DNA of 64,000 nucleotides, taken from Propionibacterium sp. Lineage in GTDB: Bacteria > Actinomycetota > Actinomycetes > Propionibacteriales > Propionibacteriaceae. This document shows, one piece after another, positions 54,511 through 63,865 of this stretch. The notes under the pieces are model-generated. The model did no database searches and was not told where the DNA came from. It was given only the letters and a program-made list of their open reading frames with translations. How positions within the stretch are numbered: position 1 is the stretch's first letter; each line of letters starts with the position of its first letter. The position numbers were made by a program, and so were the translations under genes. Location of the stretch: NCBI GenBank assembly GCA_012517405.1, contig JAAYVB010000025.1:240772-304771 (forward strand). The letters run 5' to 3'.

Positions 54511-55878
54511 ATGGCATCCATTTACTGGGCTGATCCCGACGGGTTCGCTCTGACTACGCCCACGCCGCTGGGCAGGCGTGCGGTCAAGGCGGCGCTCATC
54601 GTCCGCCTCGACCTTGATGATGCTCACCCGCCCATCTGGCGGCAGCTGCGGCTGGCAAGCGATCTCACGCTTCCGCAGGTGCACGAGGTCGTGCAGATCG
54701 CGATGGGGTGGACGGATTCCCATCTGCATCACTTCGTCATGGGTCCCGACACCCACGATCCGACCACGCAGCACTTCCTCACCCCGTTCGACATCGCCGA
54801 GGGTGACAAGGGCATCCCCGAAAGCGATGTGCATCTCGACCAGGTGATCTCCGAGCCCGGCGATTGCCTGTTCTACGAGTACGACTTCGGTGACAGTTGG
54901 TGGCACACGATGAAGCTTGAGAGCGTCGAGCCCTGGCGCGCGGGCGACACGGACGCATGGTGCCTCGCGGGCCAGCGAGCCTGCCCGCCCGAGGATCTCG
55001 GCGGGATCGGTGGCCTGGAAGAGCTCCTGAACTGGCTCGACGGACGAACCGAGGGCGCCGACCCCGAATGGGTACAACAGGTGCTGGACTGGTTGCCTCC
55101 CGGCTATGATCCGGTAGCCTTCTCCGTCGACGAGGTCAATGCGGTTCTCGCGCGTGGCCTATTGCCCCCGCTCGAACAGTTCCATCCGATGGTGAGCATC
55201 CTGATGCGGAACGCCGGTGGCTCACCACTCTCCGATCTGGGTGAGCTGATCAGGCGTGCCGACCTCGGCTCACCGAGTCTGACCGAGCGCGACATGGCGG
55301 ACGCCGTGCGCGGCTACCAGGTGCTGCTTGCCGAGATAGGCGACGGCCTGACTCTCACTCAGGCGGGCTATCTACCACCGCGGGTCGTCCAACAGATCCT
55401 CACCGAGCTCGGTCCCGAAACCGAATGGGTCGGGATAGGCACCCGCGAAGACACATCGCAGACGGTGTCGTCGCTACGCAGGTCTGCGACCGCGCTCGGT
55501 CTCGTCCGGTTGAGCCGTGGTCGCCTCACGGTGACTTCGAACGGACGAAGGCTCGCCGGCGATCCGCCCCACCTGCTGCGCCACATCGCCACCCGGCTGC
55601 CACTCGGCAAACAGCATGAACAAGATGCCGGCACGATAGCGCTGCTGTTCGTCGCGGCCGGCAAGGACTGGCTACACAGCTTCGACGAGGCCGCCCGCAT
55701 CATGGAGTGGATCGGCTGGCGAACCGGTGGCGATGCGTTTCTCGATGAACGCGCGGTGCACATATGGAGCAAACCGACCCGTGACGTGTTGCAGAACCTG
55801 GGCGGTAGCGGGCTTAGTACACCGAACCGCCAGATCGCGGTCGCACGATATCTGCTCCAGACAGCGGACCAGCGATAG
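54511..55878 (+). CDS. Plasmid pRiA4b ORF-3-like protein
   Basis: Protein of 455 residues. Residues 25-190 match the pRiA4b ORF-3/IS1096 TnpR-like domain (LIVRLDLDDAHPPIWRQLRL, then FYEYDFGDSWWHTMKLESV). The remaining part is a separate winged-helix-like domain. Despite its name the family's function is unknown. ATG 54511. It ends directly before cysE, convergent. Confidence 0.8.
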   Translation: MASIYWADPDGFALTTPTPLGRRAVKAALIVRLDLDDAHPPIWRQLRLASDLTLPQVHEVVQIAMGWTDSHLHHFVMGPDTHDPTTQHFLTPFDIAEGDKGIPESDVHLDQVISEPGDCLFYEYDFGDSWWHTMKLESVEPWRAGDTDAWCLAGQRACPPEDLGGIGGLEELLNWLDGRTEGADPEWVQQVLDWLPPGYDPVAFSVDEVNAVLARGLLPPLEQFHPMVSILMRNAGGSPLSDLGELIRRADLGSPSLTERDMADAVRGYQVLLAEIGDGLTLTQAGYLPPRVVQQILTELGPETEWVGIGTREDTSQTVSSLRRSATALGLVRLSRGRLTVTSNGRRLAGDPPHLLRHIATRLPLGKQHEQDAGTIALLFVAAGKDWLHSFDEAARIMEWIGWRTGGDAFLDERAVHIWSKPTRDVLQNLGGSGLSTPNRQIAVARYLLQTADQR

Positions 55879-56661
55879 CTAGAGGCTTCCCTCCAGGTCG
55901 GCGATGTCCAGAGCCGGCAGCCCGTGGACGGGGTAGCTGACGGAACGGGCCGGCACGCCGGCCACCGTGGTGAAGGGCGGCACATCGTCCAACACGACGC
56001 TGCCGGCGCCCACCTTGGCTCCCTCACCGACCCGGATATTGCCGAGCACCTTGGCGCCGGCGCCGATCATCACGCCGCGTCCGATCTTGGGATGCCGGTC
56101 TCCCCCGACCTTGCCGGTACCGCCGAGGGTAACCTCGTGCAGCATCGAGAAATCGTCCTCAACCACGGCGGTCTCGCCGATGACCACCGACGTCGCGTGA
56201 TCGAACATGATGCCCTTACCGATCCGCGCCGCGGGGTGGATGTCGACGGCGAACTTCTCGGAGATCCGGCTTTGCAGGTAGAGCGCCAGCTGCACGCGCT
56301 CCTGCGTCCAGTAGTAATGCGCGATGCGGTAGCCCTGCAGGGCGTGAAAGCCCTTGAAGTACAGCAATGGGGTGGCGTAGCGGCGGGCGGCGGGATCACG
56401 GCTGATGATCGCCCGCAAGTCCTCGCGGACCGCGATACCGATCGAGGGGTCATCGGCGAAAGCATGGACGAACAGCTCGCGCAGCCGCTCGGCCGGGACC
56501 GACGGGCTTGCCAGTTTGTCGGCCAACAGGTAGCTCAGCGCTTCGTCGAGGTCCTCGTGATCGAGGATGGTGGCCTGCAGGAAGTCGCCGAGGGCGGGCT
56601 CGGCCAGGAGGTCGGAGGCAGCCTCCTCGCGGATGCGATTCCAGATTTCGGTATGGGGCAT
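55879..56661 (-). CDS. cysE: Serine O-acetyltransferase
   Basis: Enzyme of 260 residues that acetylates serine for cysteine synthesis. Helical N-terminal domain, then left-handed beta-helix hexapeptide repeats (IGRGVMIGAGAKVLGNI) with the His-containing MLHEVTLGGTGK. ATG 56661 (MPHTEIW) is chosen by homology. No cysK is adjacent. The 235 bases before it contain nothing recognisable. Confidence 0.9.
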   Translation of the reverse strand: MPHTEIWNRIREEAASDLLAEPALGDFLQATILDHEDLDEALSYLLADKLASPSVPAERLRELFVHAFADDPSIGIAVREDLRAIISRDPAARRYATPLLYFKGFHALQGYRIAHYYWTQERVQLALYLQSRISEKFAVDIHPAARIGKGIMFDHATSVVIGETAVVEDDFSMLHEVTLGGTGKVGGDRHPKIGRGVMIGAGAKVLGNIRVGEGAKVGAGSVVLDDVPPFTTVAGVPARSVSYPVHGLPALDIADLEGSL

Positions 56662-56896
56662 GGCACAGCTCGCTTCTTTGAAGTGCGAACGATTGAGGAG
56701 TGAGGTTGTGAGATGAGCACTCACAAGGAGGGGCCAAGAATCATCGGCGCCTCGGGGCGGGTGGTCAAGTCAGTGACGACAACAACACAGCATTCGATGG
56801 CACCCTGAAGCGGGGACGCACACATCGAACCTGATACCCATGACCAACAGTGTAACCACACTCTCTAGGAGAACCGCTCCCCCGCTGCTGCGGAGC

Positions 56897-57706
56897 TCAA
56901 TCCCCCAGATCCTGCAACCCCATCATGTCGTCATCGGAGATGACGAAGTCGACGTCAGCATTGGTGCGCTGATGCTCAGGACTCGAGGCCTTGGGCAGCG
57001 ACACCGTGTTCAGCTGCAAGGTGTAGCGGATGCACAATTGCGCGACGCTGACCCGATACTTCTGCGCGATCGCCATGACCCGCGGATTGTCGAGGATCTT
57101 GCCGTGCGAGAGCGGCGAGTACGACTCGACGAGGATGTTCTTGGCTTGGCAGTACTCGATCAGGTCGGTGGGAGTGTTGCCAGGAGTGACCTTGATCTGA
57201 TTCGCTTGCGGCGCGACCGTGCCGTGCTCGAGGATGTTCTCGACGTCTTCGTCCAGGAAGTTCGAGACGCCGATGGAGCGGATCTTGCCCGCCCGATACG
57301 CCTCTTCGAGGGCGCGCCAGGCCTGGCGGTTGCCCTCGGAATAGTCGGCCTGACGGAACTCGGCCCACGGTTGCGGCGCGTGGATGAGCATCAGGTCGAT
57401 GTAGCCGAGGTCCAGCTTCTCGAGTGAACCCTCAATGGCGCCGACCGCAGTGTCGTAGTCCTTGATCTCGGCGGCGAGCTTGGTGGAGACAAACAGCTCC
57501 TCGCGGGGGATGCCACTGGTGCGAACGCCCTCGCCCACGCCGCGTTCATTGCCGTACGCCTGGGCGGTGTCGATGTTGCGGTAACCGATCTTCACGGCAT
57601 TGCGGACGGCCTGTGCCACCTTGTCATCATCAATGAACCAGGTACCCAACCCGAGTTTCGGAATGGTGACGCCGTTGGACATGGTGAATGTCTCGTTCAA
57701 GATCAT
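56897..57706 (-). CDS. Aldo/keto reductase
   Basis: NADPH-dependent reductase of 269 residues like 2,5-diketogluconate/methylglyoxal reductases. Catalytic residues visible: Asp and Tyr in NIDTAQAYGNE, Lys in FVSTKL and His in MLIHAPQPW. ATG 57706 with GAGGGAG before it. Monocistronic; substrate unknown. Confidence 0.9.
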   Translation of the reverse strand: MILNETFTMSNGVTIPKLGLGTWFIDDDKVAQAVRNAVKIGYRNIDTAQAYGNERGVGEGVRTSGIPREELFVSTKLAAEIKDYDTAVGAIEGSLEKLDLGYIDLMLIHAPQPWAEFRQADYSEGNRQAWRALEEAYRAGKIRSIGVSNFLDEDVENILEHGTVAPQANQIKVTPGNTPTDLIEYCQAKNILVESYSPLSHGKILDNPRVMAIAQKYRVSVAQLCIRYTLQLNTVSLPKASSPEHQRTNADVDFVISDDDMMGLQDLGD

Positions 57707-57824
57707 CGGGTTCTCCCTCGTAGTGGCCAATGCCCATTGTTCTCCCGTCTTGTTTCACGGCAAACGTGCGGGAGGCCGTCGCATCGCTAAGCACCCCGTG
57801 GGGACGATCAAGCCACCAGACCGG

Positions 57825-58196
57825 TCACGGATGCCGTCGCAGCTGGTCCTCAATCCAGGCCATCACCACGGCGACCAGATAGCCGAGTTCGTCGTCAGTG
57901 AGTTCCCGCCCTTGTGGAATGTGATGCCACTTGGCAACGCAGCCGCGACAACAGGTCGCGGTCGCATGTTGAGCGACGAAGACCGGGTGACCGCGCATCG
58001 GGGTCTGCTTGCCGTCGTTTCTTGGCTGGGCCGCACCGATCCGCCCAGCGAGCAGTTCGTGAGCATGCTGCTGGATCGTGTCCTTGCCCTTTGCGCGGGC
58101 ATAGTCGACGTCCTTGCGGGAGAGGTAAAACTTCGAACGAAACTCCGAATGCCGGAGCCGTTGCAGCACCATCCTCACCTCGTTCGAGCTGGTCAC
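57825..58196 (-). CDS. DUF4186 protein
   Basis: Protein of 123 residues containing DGKQTPMRGHPVFVAQHATA and a CCRGCVAKWH Cys/His cluster that may bind a metal, the DUF4186 pattern. The GTG at 58196 overlaps the stop of the upstream gene. Function unknown. Confidence 0.78.
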   Translation of the reverse strand: MTSSNEVRMVLQRLRHSEFRSKFYLSRKDVDYARAKGKDTIQQHAHELLAGRIGAAQPRNDGKQTPMRGHPVFVAQHATATCCRGCVAKWHHIPQGRELTDDELGYLVAVVMAWIEDQLRRHP

Positions 58197-59098
58197 AAGG
58201 ATTCCGGCGCCCCAGGGTAGCGGCCCGAGACGAGATGGTCGACGATCGTGCCTGCCACGGCATCGGCCGGATCGTACTTGTAACTGAGCTTGTGGACGAA
58301 GGCGGCCTCGACGAGCATCGCGAACCGCGCCGGCTCGTAGCTGCGGAACATCTCAAGTTGCAGGAAGTGGCTCGGCACGGTGCTCACCCTCGGGACCATT
58401 GCCCAGGCGCGCTCCGCATCGGGGAGGAGATCGAGCAAACCCTCGAAGACGCGGTGGAAGAGGAAGTAGTCGGGCAGTTCATAGTGCTCGCGCCACCAGG
58501 TCTCGAGGGCTGCGCGTTCGACCGCAATGAGCAGCGAACGTGATCTGGCAGCGATGAACCAGTTCGAGATCTGCGTCCGGCTCCACCGCAGATAGAGCAG
58601 ACCCCCGCCGAGGAGCGGATCGAGACACGGGCCGAGCGGCTGGGGAACGAACGCGGTCGCGTCCACCCACACCCCGCCGTAGCGTTCGAGCAGCGACAGC
58701 CGCAGCAGATCGGAGAAGTGCGCCGGACGATCGCGCAGCCGGTCCACGACCACGCCGGGCAACTCGAGATGGTCCTGCCAGGAGGTCTCGTCGAGCACGA
58801 TCGCGTCCGGATGGACGTTCCTGAGCTGCCGCACGCAAGTACGCACGATCGGGGGCGCGCTGCGCAGCGGAGTTCCCCAATAGGTGAAGACGTGGCTGGT
58901 CAGTTCATCAGACGATACCGGCGCCGGGACTGCGGCACTCGCGGCGGTCGTCCTGAGCTCATCGAGGTGCTCGGCGAGGAACTCGTCCACGATCACTCGA
59001 GCCGCGATGGATCCGATGGGGTCGATCATCGGCGCAAAGCGGTCCCGTGCCCGCCGCACCTGCGCGGCGAGATTGTCGAGAGGACCAGTTTCGGACAT
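58193..59098 (-). CDS. Capsular-polysaccharide-synthesis-type glycosyltransferase
   Basis: Protein of 301 residues from MSETGPLDN (59098). The region HVFTYWGTPLRSAPPIVRTC, RPAHFSDLLRLSLLERYGGV and the DxD-like WVDATAF fit the Caps_synth/GT32-like family. It would add a sugar to a surface polymer. No capsule cluster is nearby, so the role is open. Confidence 0.78.
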   Translation of the reverse strand: MSETGPLDNLAAQVRRARDRFAPMIDPIGSIAARVIVDEFLAEHLDELRTTAASAAVPAPVSSDELTSHVFTYWGTPLRSAPPIVRTCVRQLRNVHPDAIVLDETSWQDHLELPGVVVDRLRDRPAHFSDLLRLSLLERYGGVWVDATAFVPQPLGPCLDPLLGGGLLYLRWSRTQISNWFIAARSRSLLIAVERAALETWWREHYELPDYFLFHRVFEGLLDLLPDAERAWAMVPRVSTVPSHFLQLEMFRSYEPARFAMLVEAAFVHKLSYKYDPADAVAGTIVDHLVSGRYPGAPESL

Positions 59099-59194
59099 GC
59101 GGACTAGTCGGAAGGGAATGCGTCCGGGATTGCTGTCATCTTCGTCATCGTAGCGAAGCGGCGCGGGTAGTGCAGGTTGCACCAGCCAACCTGG

Positions 59195-59218
59195 CTGTAT
59201 ATGCTCGTATATATACAG
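59195..59218. promoter_or_regulatory. GntR (YtrA-type) operator dyad
   Basis: CTGTATAT and ATATACAG are exact 8-bp complements around an 8-base spacer, 17 bases before the GTG start of the GntR gene. The likely ligand is that repressor. Confidence 0.6.
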
Positions 59219-59235
59219 TAATAACGGAGGTTGTC

Positions 59236-59628
59236 GTGCCGCTCCATGTGGTTCTGTCCAACCGGTCTGGAGTGCCGATCTATCAGCAGATCGTCGACCA
59301 GGCCCGCGCCGCCATCCTCAAGGATGAGCTCGCCGAGGGTGAGCTACTGCCGTCCATCCGGGGCCTGGCGAGGGACCTGCGCATCAGCGTCATCACGACC
59401 ACGCGCGCCTACAACGAGCTCGCTCAGCTCGGATACATCGTCAACGTTCCCGGCAAGGGCAGCTACGTGGCACCCAAGGACGCCGAGTTGATCCGCGAAA
59501 ACCTGCTTCGCCAGGTCGAGGGTCATCTCTCGGATGCCGTTGACGTCGCTGCTCAAGCCGGCTTGGATGCGCCGACACTGCACGCCCTACTTGATTTCGC
59601 CTTGGAGGAAGGAACCGACAATGATTGA
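59236..59628 (+). CDS. YtrA-type GntR repressor
   Basis: Short GntR-family repressor of 130 residues. Winged helix with GVPIYQQIVDQARAAILKDE and LRISVITTTRAYNELAQLG, then a helical tail. GTG 59236 with GGAGG before it; the open frame to 59047 is upstream. Overlaps the ABC ATPase gene by eight bases. Confidence 0.87.
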   Translation: MPLHVVLSNRSGVPIYQQIVDQARAAILKDELAEGELLPSIRGLARDLRISVITTTRAYNELAQLGYIVNVPGKGSYVAPKDAELIRENLLRQVEGHLSDAVDVAAQAGLDAPTLHALLDFALEEGTDND

Positions 59629-60433
59629 CCTGCAGGGGGTCACCAAGCACTACCCCGGATTCACGCTCGGGCCCCTCGACCTGGCGATCGAAGAAGGATT
59701 CGTCACCGGATTTGTCGGCGCCAACGGCGCCGGAAAGACGACCACGATCAAGCTTCTGCTGAGGATGGCGCACCCAGATTCGGGCACCATCCAGCGGCCG
59801 GACATGGCCGACATCGGTGTCGTCCTCGACACCCCCAGCTACGACGGCGACTGGCGGGTATCCACGGTCGGCAAAGTGCTGCGACCGTTCTACCCACGCT
59901 GGTCGGATGCGAGATTTCAGGAGCTGCTGGAGCGGTTCAACGTGCCCGCCGACCGCAAGGTCAAACAGCTGTCGCGAGGCATGGGCATGAAACTGCAGAT
60001 CGCTGCCGCACTCGCCCAAGGTGCGACGTTCTTGGTGCTGGACGAACCCACATCCGGCTTGGACCCCCTGTCACGCGACGAACTGGCCGAGATCATCGGC
60101 GACTTCATGCTGGACGAGCACCGGACGGTACTGTTCAGCTCGCATATCACCAGTGATATCGAGCGCATCGCGGACTATGTCGCCGTCATCGACAAGGGCC
60201 AGATCGTGACATGTGCCGAAGGCTCCGAACTGCTCGGGTCGTACCGGATACTCCATGGCGGACGCACACCTCTGGATCCCGACGTTGCGGCCGAAGCCTA
60301 CGGACTCCGCTCCCATGCCGCCGGCTGGGATGCACTGATCGCGACCCGCCTGATCGGCGAGATCCCAGACGATGCAGTTGCCGAAGAACCCACCTTGGAC
60401 GACATCGTCGTCCGAATCGCGAAAGGACACTGA
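59621..60433 (+). CDS. ABC transporter ATPase (YtrB-like)
   Basis: ATPase of 270 residues: Walker A GANGAGKTT, signature LSRGMGMKLQ, Walker B FLVLDEPTSGLDP, H-loop FSSHITSDIE. GGAGGAAGG lies before ATG 59621. It pairs with the following permease; such systems answer envelope stress or antibiotics. Confidence 0.88.
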   Translation: MIDLQGVTKHYPGFTLGPLDLAIEEGFVTGFVGANGAGKTTTIKLLLRMAHPDSGTIQRPDMADIGVVLDTPSYDGDWRVSTVGKVLRPFYPRWSDARFQELLERFNVPADRKVKQLSRGMGMKLQIAAALAQGATFLVLDEPTSGLDPLSRDELAEIIGDFMLDEHRTVLFSSHITSDIERIADYVAVIDKGQIVTCAEGSELLGSYRILHGGRTPLDPDVAAEAYGLRSHAAGWDALIATRLIGEIPDDAVAEEPTLDDIVVRIAKGH

Positions 60434-60435
60434 CG

Positions 60436-61059
60436 ATGCTCCCCCTCATATACCTAGACGCACGTCGCCTTCTCGCGCTGCTACCCGTCATCGGAGTCAT
60501 GCTCGCCTTCGGGATGGTGCCAGTCCTGCTGCAGCGACCACAGGGCGGCACCACCGGCATCGCCTTCGTGGCGATGTCGGCGATGGTGCTCATCAGCCGG
60601 CTGTTCCCGTTCGATTCGTCCGGCAGCCGCATCAACGTGCTTGTCGGGACGCTGCCAGTCACACGGCGGCAAGTCATCGGCTCCCGCTACACGCTGGCGC
60701 TGCTCATCGTCGCCGTCACCGGCGTGCTCATCGCCGTGCTGCTGCCGAGCATGGACCTGACCGACAGGCTGGGGATCACTGCACTCTTCACGGTCATCCC
60801 CCTGATCAGCGTGGCGGTGACCGGCCCACTGTCCAGCCGAGGAGGACTCGGGCCCGTGGGTCCGGCACTCCCCCTCCTGTGCTTCGGCGTTCTCATGTTG
60901 GCGGCGGTGCTGATGCCCGAGAGCTGGCAGCAGGTCCTGGTCGGGTTCATTCTTCAAGCGCCTGCGGCCAGCGCCGGGATTGGGATCGTCGGTGTGGGGG
61001 CCGTGTTGGTGGTCAGCCTCTGGTTGAGTGTGCGGTGGTTCGAGCGTCGGGATCTGTGA
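60436..61059 (+). CDS. ABC-2 type membrane protein
   Basis: Permease-like protein of 207 residues with six hydrophobic segments, in ABC-2 style (RINVLVGTLPVTRRQVIGSR). It starts 2 bases after the ATPase stop. Short compared with usual permeases, as in YtrC/BceB-less GntR operons. Confidence 0.8.
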   Translation: MLPLIYLDARRLLALLPVIGVMLAFGMVPVLLQRPQGGTTGIAFVAMSAMVLISRLFPFDSSGSRINVLVGTLPVTRRQVIGSRYTLALLIVAVTGVLIAVLLPSMDLTDRLGITALFTVIPLISVAVTGPLSSRGGLGPVGPALPLLCFGVLMLAAVLMPESWQQVLVGFILQAPAASAGIGIVGVGAVLVVSLWLSVRWFERRDL

Positions 61060-61069
61060 CCTAAGCCGC

Positions 61070-61402
61070 CTATTGTGCAGACGGAGCCGGCCCAGTGGAT
61101 TCGCGGATGGTCAGATGAGGACTGAAGCGTCGTATCACGGGAGGGCTGACAGCACCGTTGGATAGCAGGCTGATCAGCAGATCCGCTGCCACCTGGCCGA
61201 CGATCTCGCCCGGCGAGGTCACAGTGGTCAGAGCGGGAACACAGAAGCTTGCCCCGAAAATATCGTCACAACCCATCACGCTGATATCCGTTGGAATGCC
61301 CATGTTCAGTTCTCGGAAACGTTCGAGCGCTCCGATCGCAAGGACGTCGTTGAAGAAGATGGCTGCGGAAGCGCCGGTCACTGGAGCCTGTTCTTCGAGC
61401 AA
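61070..61402 (-). pseudogene. C-terminal fragment of a LacI-family regulator
   Basis: About 110 codons match the end of a LacI sugar-binding domain (IFFNDVLAIGALERFRELNM, MGCDDIFGASFCVPALTTVT). The HTH and first ~220 residues are absent upstream. It is a truncated remnant. Confidence 0.68.
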
Positions 61403-61492
61403 AGGGCTTCAAGTTCCCGACCGAAGAAGAGATCGCGTCCTTTCACTAGCCCGGTCTCGCATCGGATCGCCGGTTAGGTCTCGTTATCCACT

Positions 61493-61528
61493 AAGAGCCT
61501 TTGTCCTGAGGATGGGACAGAGGCTCTT
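61493..61528. repeat. Strong hairpin before padR
   Basis: AAGAGCCTTTGTCC (61493-61506) pairs with GGACAGAGGCTCTT (61515-61528), with one T-G pair, around an 8-base loop. It lies between the LacI remnant and padR. It may be an old terminator or an element end. Confidence 0.55.
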
Positions 61529-61601
61529 GGTGCGTCTTCAGGGCTGATCCGATCTGGACCGCGCTCTTGCCGTACTCGAAGTCAACATCGTGCCCTTGCC
61601 T

Positions 61602-61622
61602 ATAGTGTGTGACACACAGTAT
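61602..61622. promoter_or_regulatory. PadR operator dyad
   Basis: A 21-base near-palindrome reading ATAGTGTGTGACACACAGTAT, imperfect only at the 4th base and centre, ending 9 bases before the padR ATG. The position and symmetry suit autoregulation by PadR. Confidence 0.62.
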
Positions 61623-61631
61623 CGTGTATGC

Positions 61632-61988
61632 ATGGACGAGGGATTCGAGGGCCATCAGCAGGAGCTGCGGCGCGGCACCATCGTGCTGGCCTGCCTGCGG
61701 CTGCTGCGCACGGCCGGCTATGGCTACGGACTGCTTCAGGAGCTCGAGCGCCGCGGGTTCACCGTTGACGCCAACACGCTGTACCCGCTGCTGCGCCGTC
61801 TCGAAAAACAGGGGTTCCTCACGAGCGAGTGGAACACCGACGAGACGCGTCCGCGCAAGTTCTATCGCACCTCGCCCGCCGGCGTCCGCTTGGCCGAGAT
61901 GCTGACCCGGGAGTGGCTCGCACTCTCCGACGCGATCGCTTCCCTGACCGACGATTCACCCACGACACCGACAGACGAGGAGCGCTGA
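61632..61988 (+). CDS. PadR-family repressor
   Basis: Repressor of 118 residues from MDEGFEGHQQ (61632). Winged helix with GYGYGLLQELERRGFTVDAN and TLYPLLRRLEKQGFL. It precedes a HAAS-type membrane protein by one base, the usual padR pair. Confidence 0.88.
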   Translation: MDEGFEGHQQELRRGTIVLACLRLLRTAGYGYGLLQELERRGFTVDANTLYPLLRRLEKQGFLTSEWNTDETRPRKFYRTSPAGVRLAEMLTREWLALSDAIASLTDDSPTTPTDEER

Positions 61989-61989
61989 C

Positions 61990-62928
61990 ATGACCACCAC
62001 ACTGACCCAGCGGTACATCGCAGCCACCGTCAAGAGTCTCTCGCCCGCCGCGCAGGTCGATGTGCGCGCCGAGCTGGAGGCGTCCATCGCCGATGCGATC
62101 GAGGGACGCGTCGAGCAGGGCGAAAAGCGCGAGGACGCAGAACGCGCGGTGCTCACCGAGCTGGGAGACCCGGCAGTCCTCGCAGCGGGCTATGCCGATC
62201 GTCCGCTGCATCTGATCGGCCCGCGCTATTACGTCACCTGGTGGCGGCTGGTGAAGCTACTGCTGATGATCGTCCCGGTCTGCGTCGTCGGCGGCGTTGC
62301 GCTGGGGCAAACGCTGTCAGGTGCCCCGATCGGCACCATCATCGGCCAGTCGATCGCCGCCGGCCTATCGAGCATCGTGCACGTCTGCTTCTGGGTGACG
62401 CTCGTGTTCGCCGTGCTCGAGCGCACCGGCGCGGACACGGGGCTGCAATGGGATGTTGACCAACTCCCCGAGCCACAGCCGGCGGGCGTCGGCCGTACCG
62501 ACCTGATCGCCCAGCTCGCGATCCTCGCGCTTGCCGCCGGCGCAATCCTGTGGGATCAGTTCCGCGGTTTCGTGCGCACCGGCGGCGAGGCACTTCCGCT
62601 ACTGAGCCCCGAACTGTGGCCCTATTTGATCGCGCTGGTCGGACTGGAAGCTGCGTTCGCCATCGTCTTGTACGTGCGAGGACGGTGGAGCACGACTCTG
62701 GCGGTGATCAACACCGCGCTGGCAGTGCTATTCGCGAGTCTGGTGCTCACCTTGCTCGTCCGCGGGCAGTTGTTCAACCCCGAATTCGTGGCGGTCTTTC
62801 GCGCGGTGAGCGGGGTCGAACAGGACACCCTGCGCACTCTGACCATTCTGCTGGGCTTCTCCGTCGCCGGCATCTCGGTCTGGGACATCATCGACGGCTG
62901 GCTCAAGAAGCATCGGGATGGACGCTGA
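61990..62928 (+). CDS. Membrane protein with HAAS/permease-prefix-like domain
   Basis: Protein of 312 residues. The cytoplasmic helical domain (1-75, with RAELEASIADAIEGRVEQGE) is of the HAAS/permease-prefix type often coupled to PadR; seven or so membrane helices follow. Function unknown. Confidence 0.75.
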   Translation: MTTTLTQRYIAATVKSLSPAAQVDVRAELEASIADAIEGRVEQGEKREDAERAVLTELGDPAVLAAGYADRPLHLIGPRYYVTWWRLVKLLLMIVPVCVVGGVALGQTLSGAPIGTIIGQSIAAGLSSIVHVCFWVTLVFAVLERTGADTGLQWDVDQLPEPQPAGVGRTDLIAQLAILALAAGAILWDQFRGFVRTGGEALPLLSPELWPYLIALVGLEAAFAIVLYVRGRWSTTLAVINTALAVLFASLVLTLLVRGQLFNPEFVAVFRAVSGVEQDTLRTLTILLGFSVAGISVWDIIDGWLKKHRDGR

Positions 62929-62963
62929 GTCGGTCTGACAGGCGGCCCGCTGCTGGCGCTTGC

Positions 62964-63395
62964 TCAGGCACTGCTCGCGCCGAGCGTGCAGCGATACCGG
63001 GGACGACCGGGCCAGCGGGGGTCGGTTGGCCGTGGCTCGACGGTGAAGCCGAGGGCCCGGTAGAAGTCCACAGCGTCGTTGTCGGTCTCGGCGAGAAGCG
63101 GGAGACCGGGGTGGGCGCTGCGGATGGTGTCCACGAGACATGCGCCGATGCCGCGTCCACGACTGCCCGCATCGACCGCGATGTACTCAAGCGTGAGTTG
63201 ATCGGCCGTGACGGTGAAGGCAGCGAAGGCAATCACCTCGCCGTCGGTGACACCGATGACCTCAAGGGCGGCCAACTCGGTTTCGCGGATGTGACGGAGA
63301 GCGTCGTCAGCCACCCCCGCCGCCTCATGGAGCAGGGTCCAGAACGCCGGACTCTCGATTTCGGCTCGGGTGAGCGGCCGGACGAATGGTCTCAC
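62964..63395 (-). CDS. GNAT-family acetyltransferase
   Basis: Acetyltransferase of 143 residues: acetyl-CoA loop SRGRGIGACLVDTI and VDFYRALGFTVEPR at the end. GTG 63395 overlaps the stop of the SAP gene. Substrate unknown. Confidence 0.83.
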   Translation of the reverse strand: MRPFVRPLTRAEIESPAFWTLLHEAAGVADDALRHIRETELAALEVIGVTDGEVIAFAAFTVTADQLTLEYIAVDAGSRGRGIGACLVDTIRSAHPGLPLLAETDNDAVDFYRALGFTVEPRPTDPRWPGRPRYRCTLGASSA

Positions 63396-63763
63396 GGGCT
63401 CACTCCCCTCTGGTCTGTAGCGCGCATGGGAGCATCGAAACGAAAACCAGAGCCCACCTGGCCTTCAAGCCACCTGCGAACAACCTGGCTGTATCGTTGC
63501 CCGGCGGGGATGACCGTGGTTGCGCTCAGCTCGCCCGCGAGTTGCCTTGGCCCGCTGCTTCGAATCGGCGCCGGCTCAGCAAGATCGCGTCCATCGAGCG
63601 ACGCTGCGATGCGGGCCATCAGTAGTTCTTTGCCGCCACTTGCGCGAATTCCGAGGGCGCGGGCAAAGTCAACGAGCTCGGTCTTGAGCCAGTACCAGCG
63701 CTGGAACTCCTCCGAAGAGAGACCAGGGACGAGATCGGGGCGAGATGACGCGGGGTGAGTCAT
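63392..63763 (-). CDS. SAP-domain / DUF6434-like protein, perhaps truncated
   Basis: Protein of 123 residues from MTHPASS (63763). SAP-type helix pair (WYWLKTELVDFARALGIRAS, GGKELLMARIAASLDG) followed by the DUF6434-like start (QRYSQVVRRWLEGQVGSG, then FRFDAPMRA). Relatives continue about 20-25 residues further; here TDQRGVSP ends it. Small truncation is likely. Confidence 0.6.
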   Translation of the reverse strand: MTHPASSRPDLVPGLSSEEFQRWYWLKTELVDFARALGIRASGGKELLMARIAASLDGRDLAEPAPIRSSGPRQLAGELSATTVIPAGQRYSQVVRRWLEGQVGSGFRFDAPMRATDQRGVSP

Positions 63764-63865
63764 GACGGCCGGCTCGCTTGATTCTGGTGAGCCGCGCCCG
63801 GACCACTGGAGGACGCGCACGCTGACGGACCACGCAAGCCCAAGCGGCGTCGGTATTCGGGCTCT

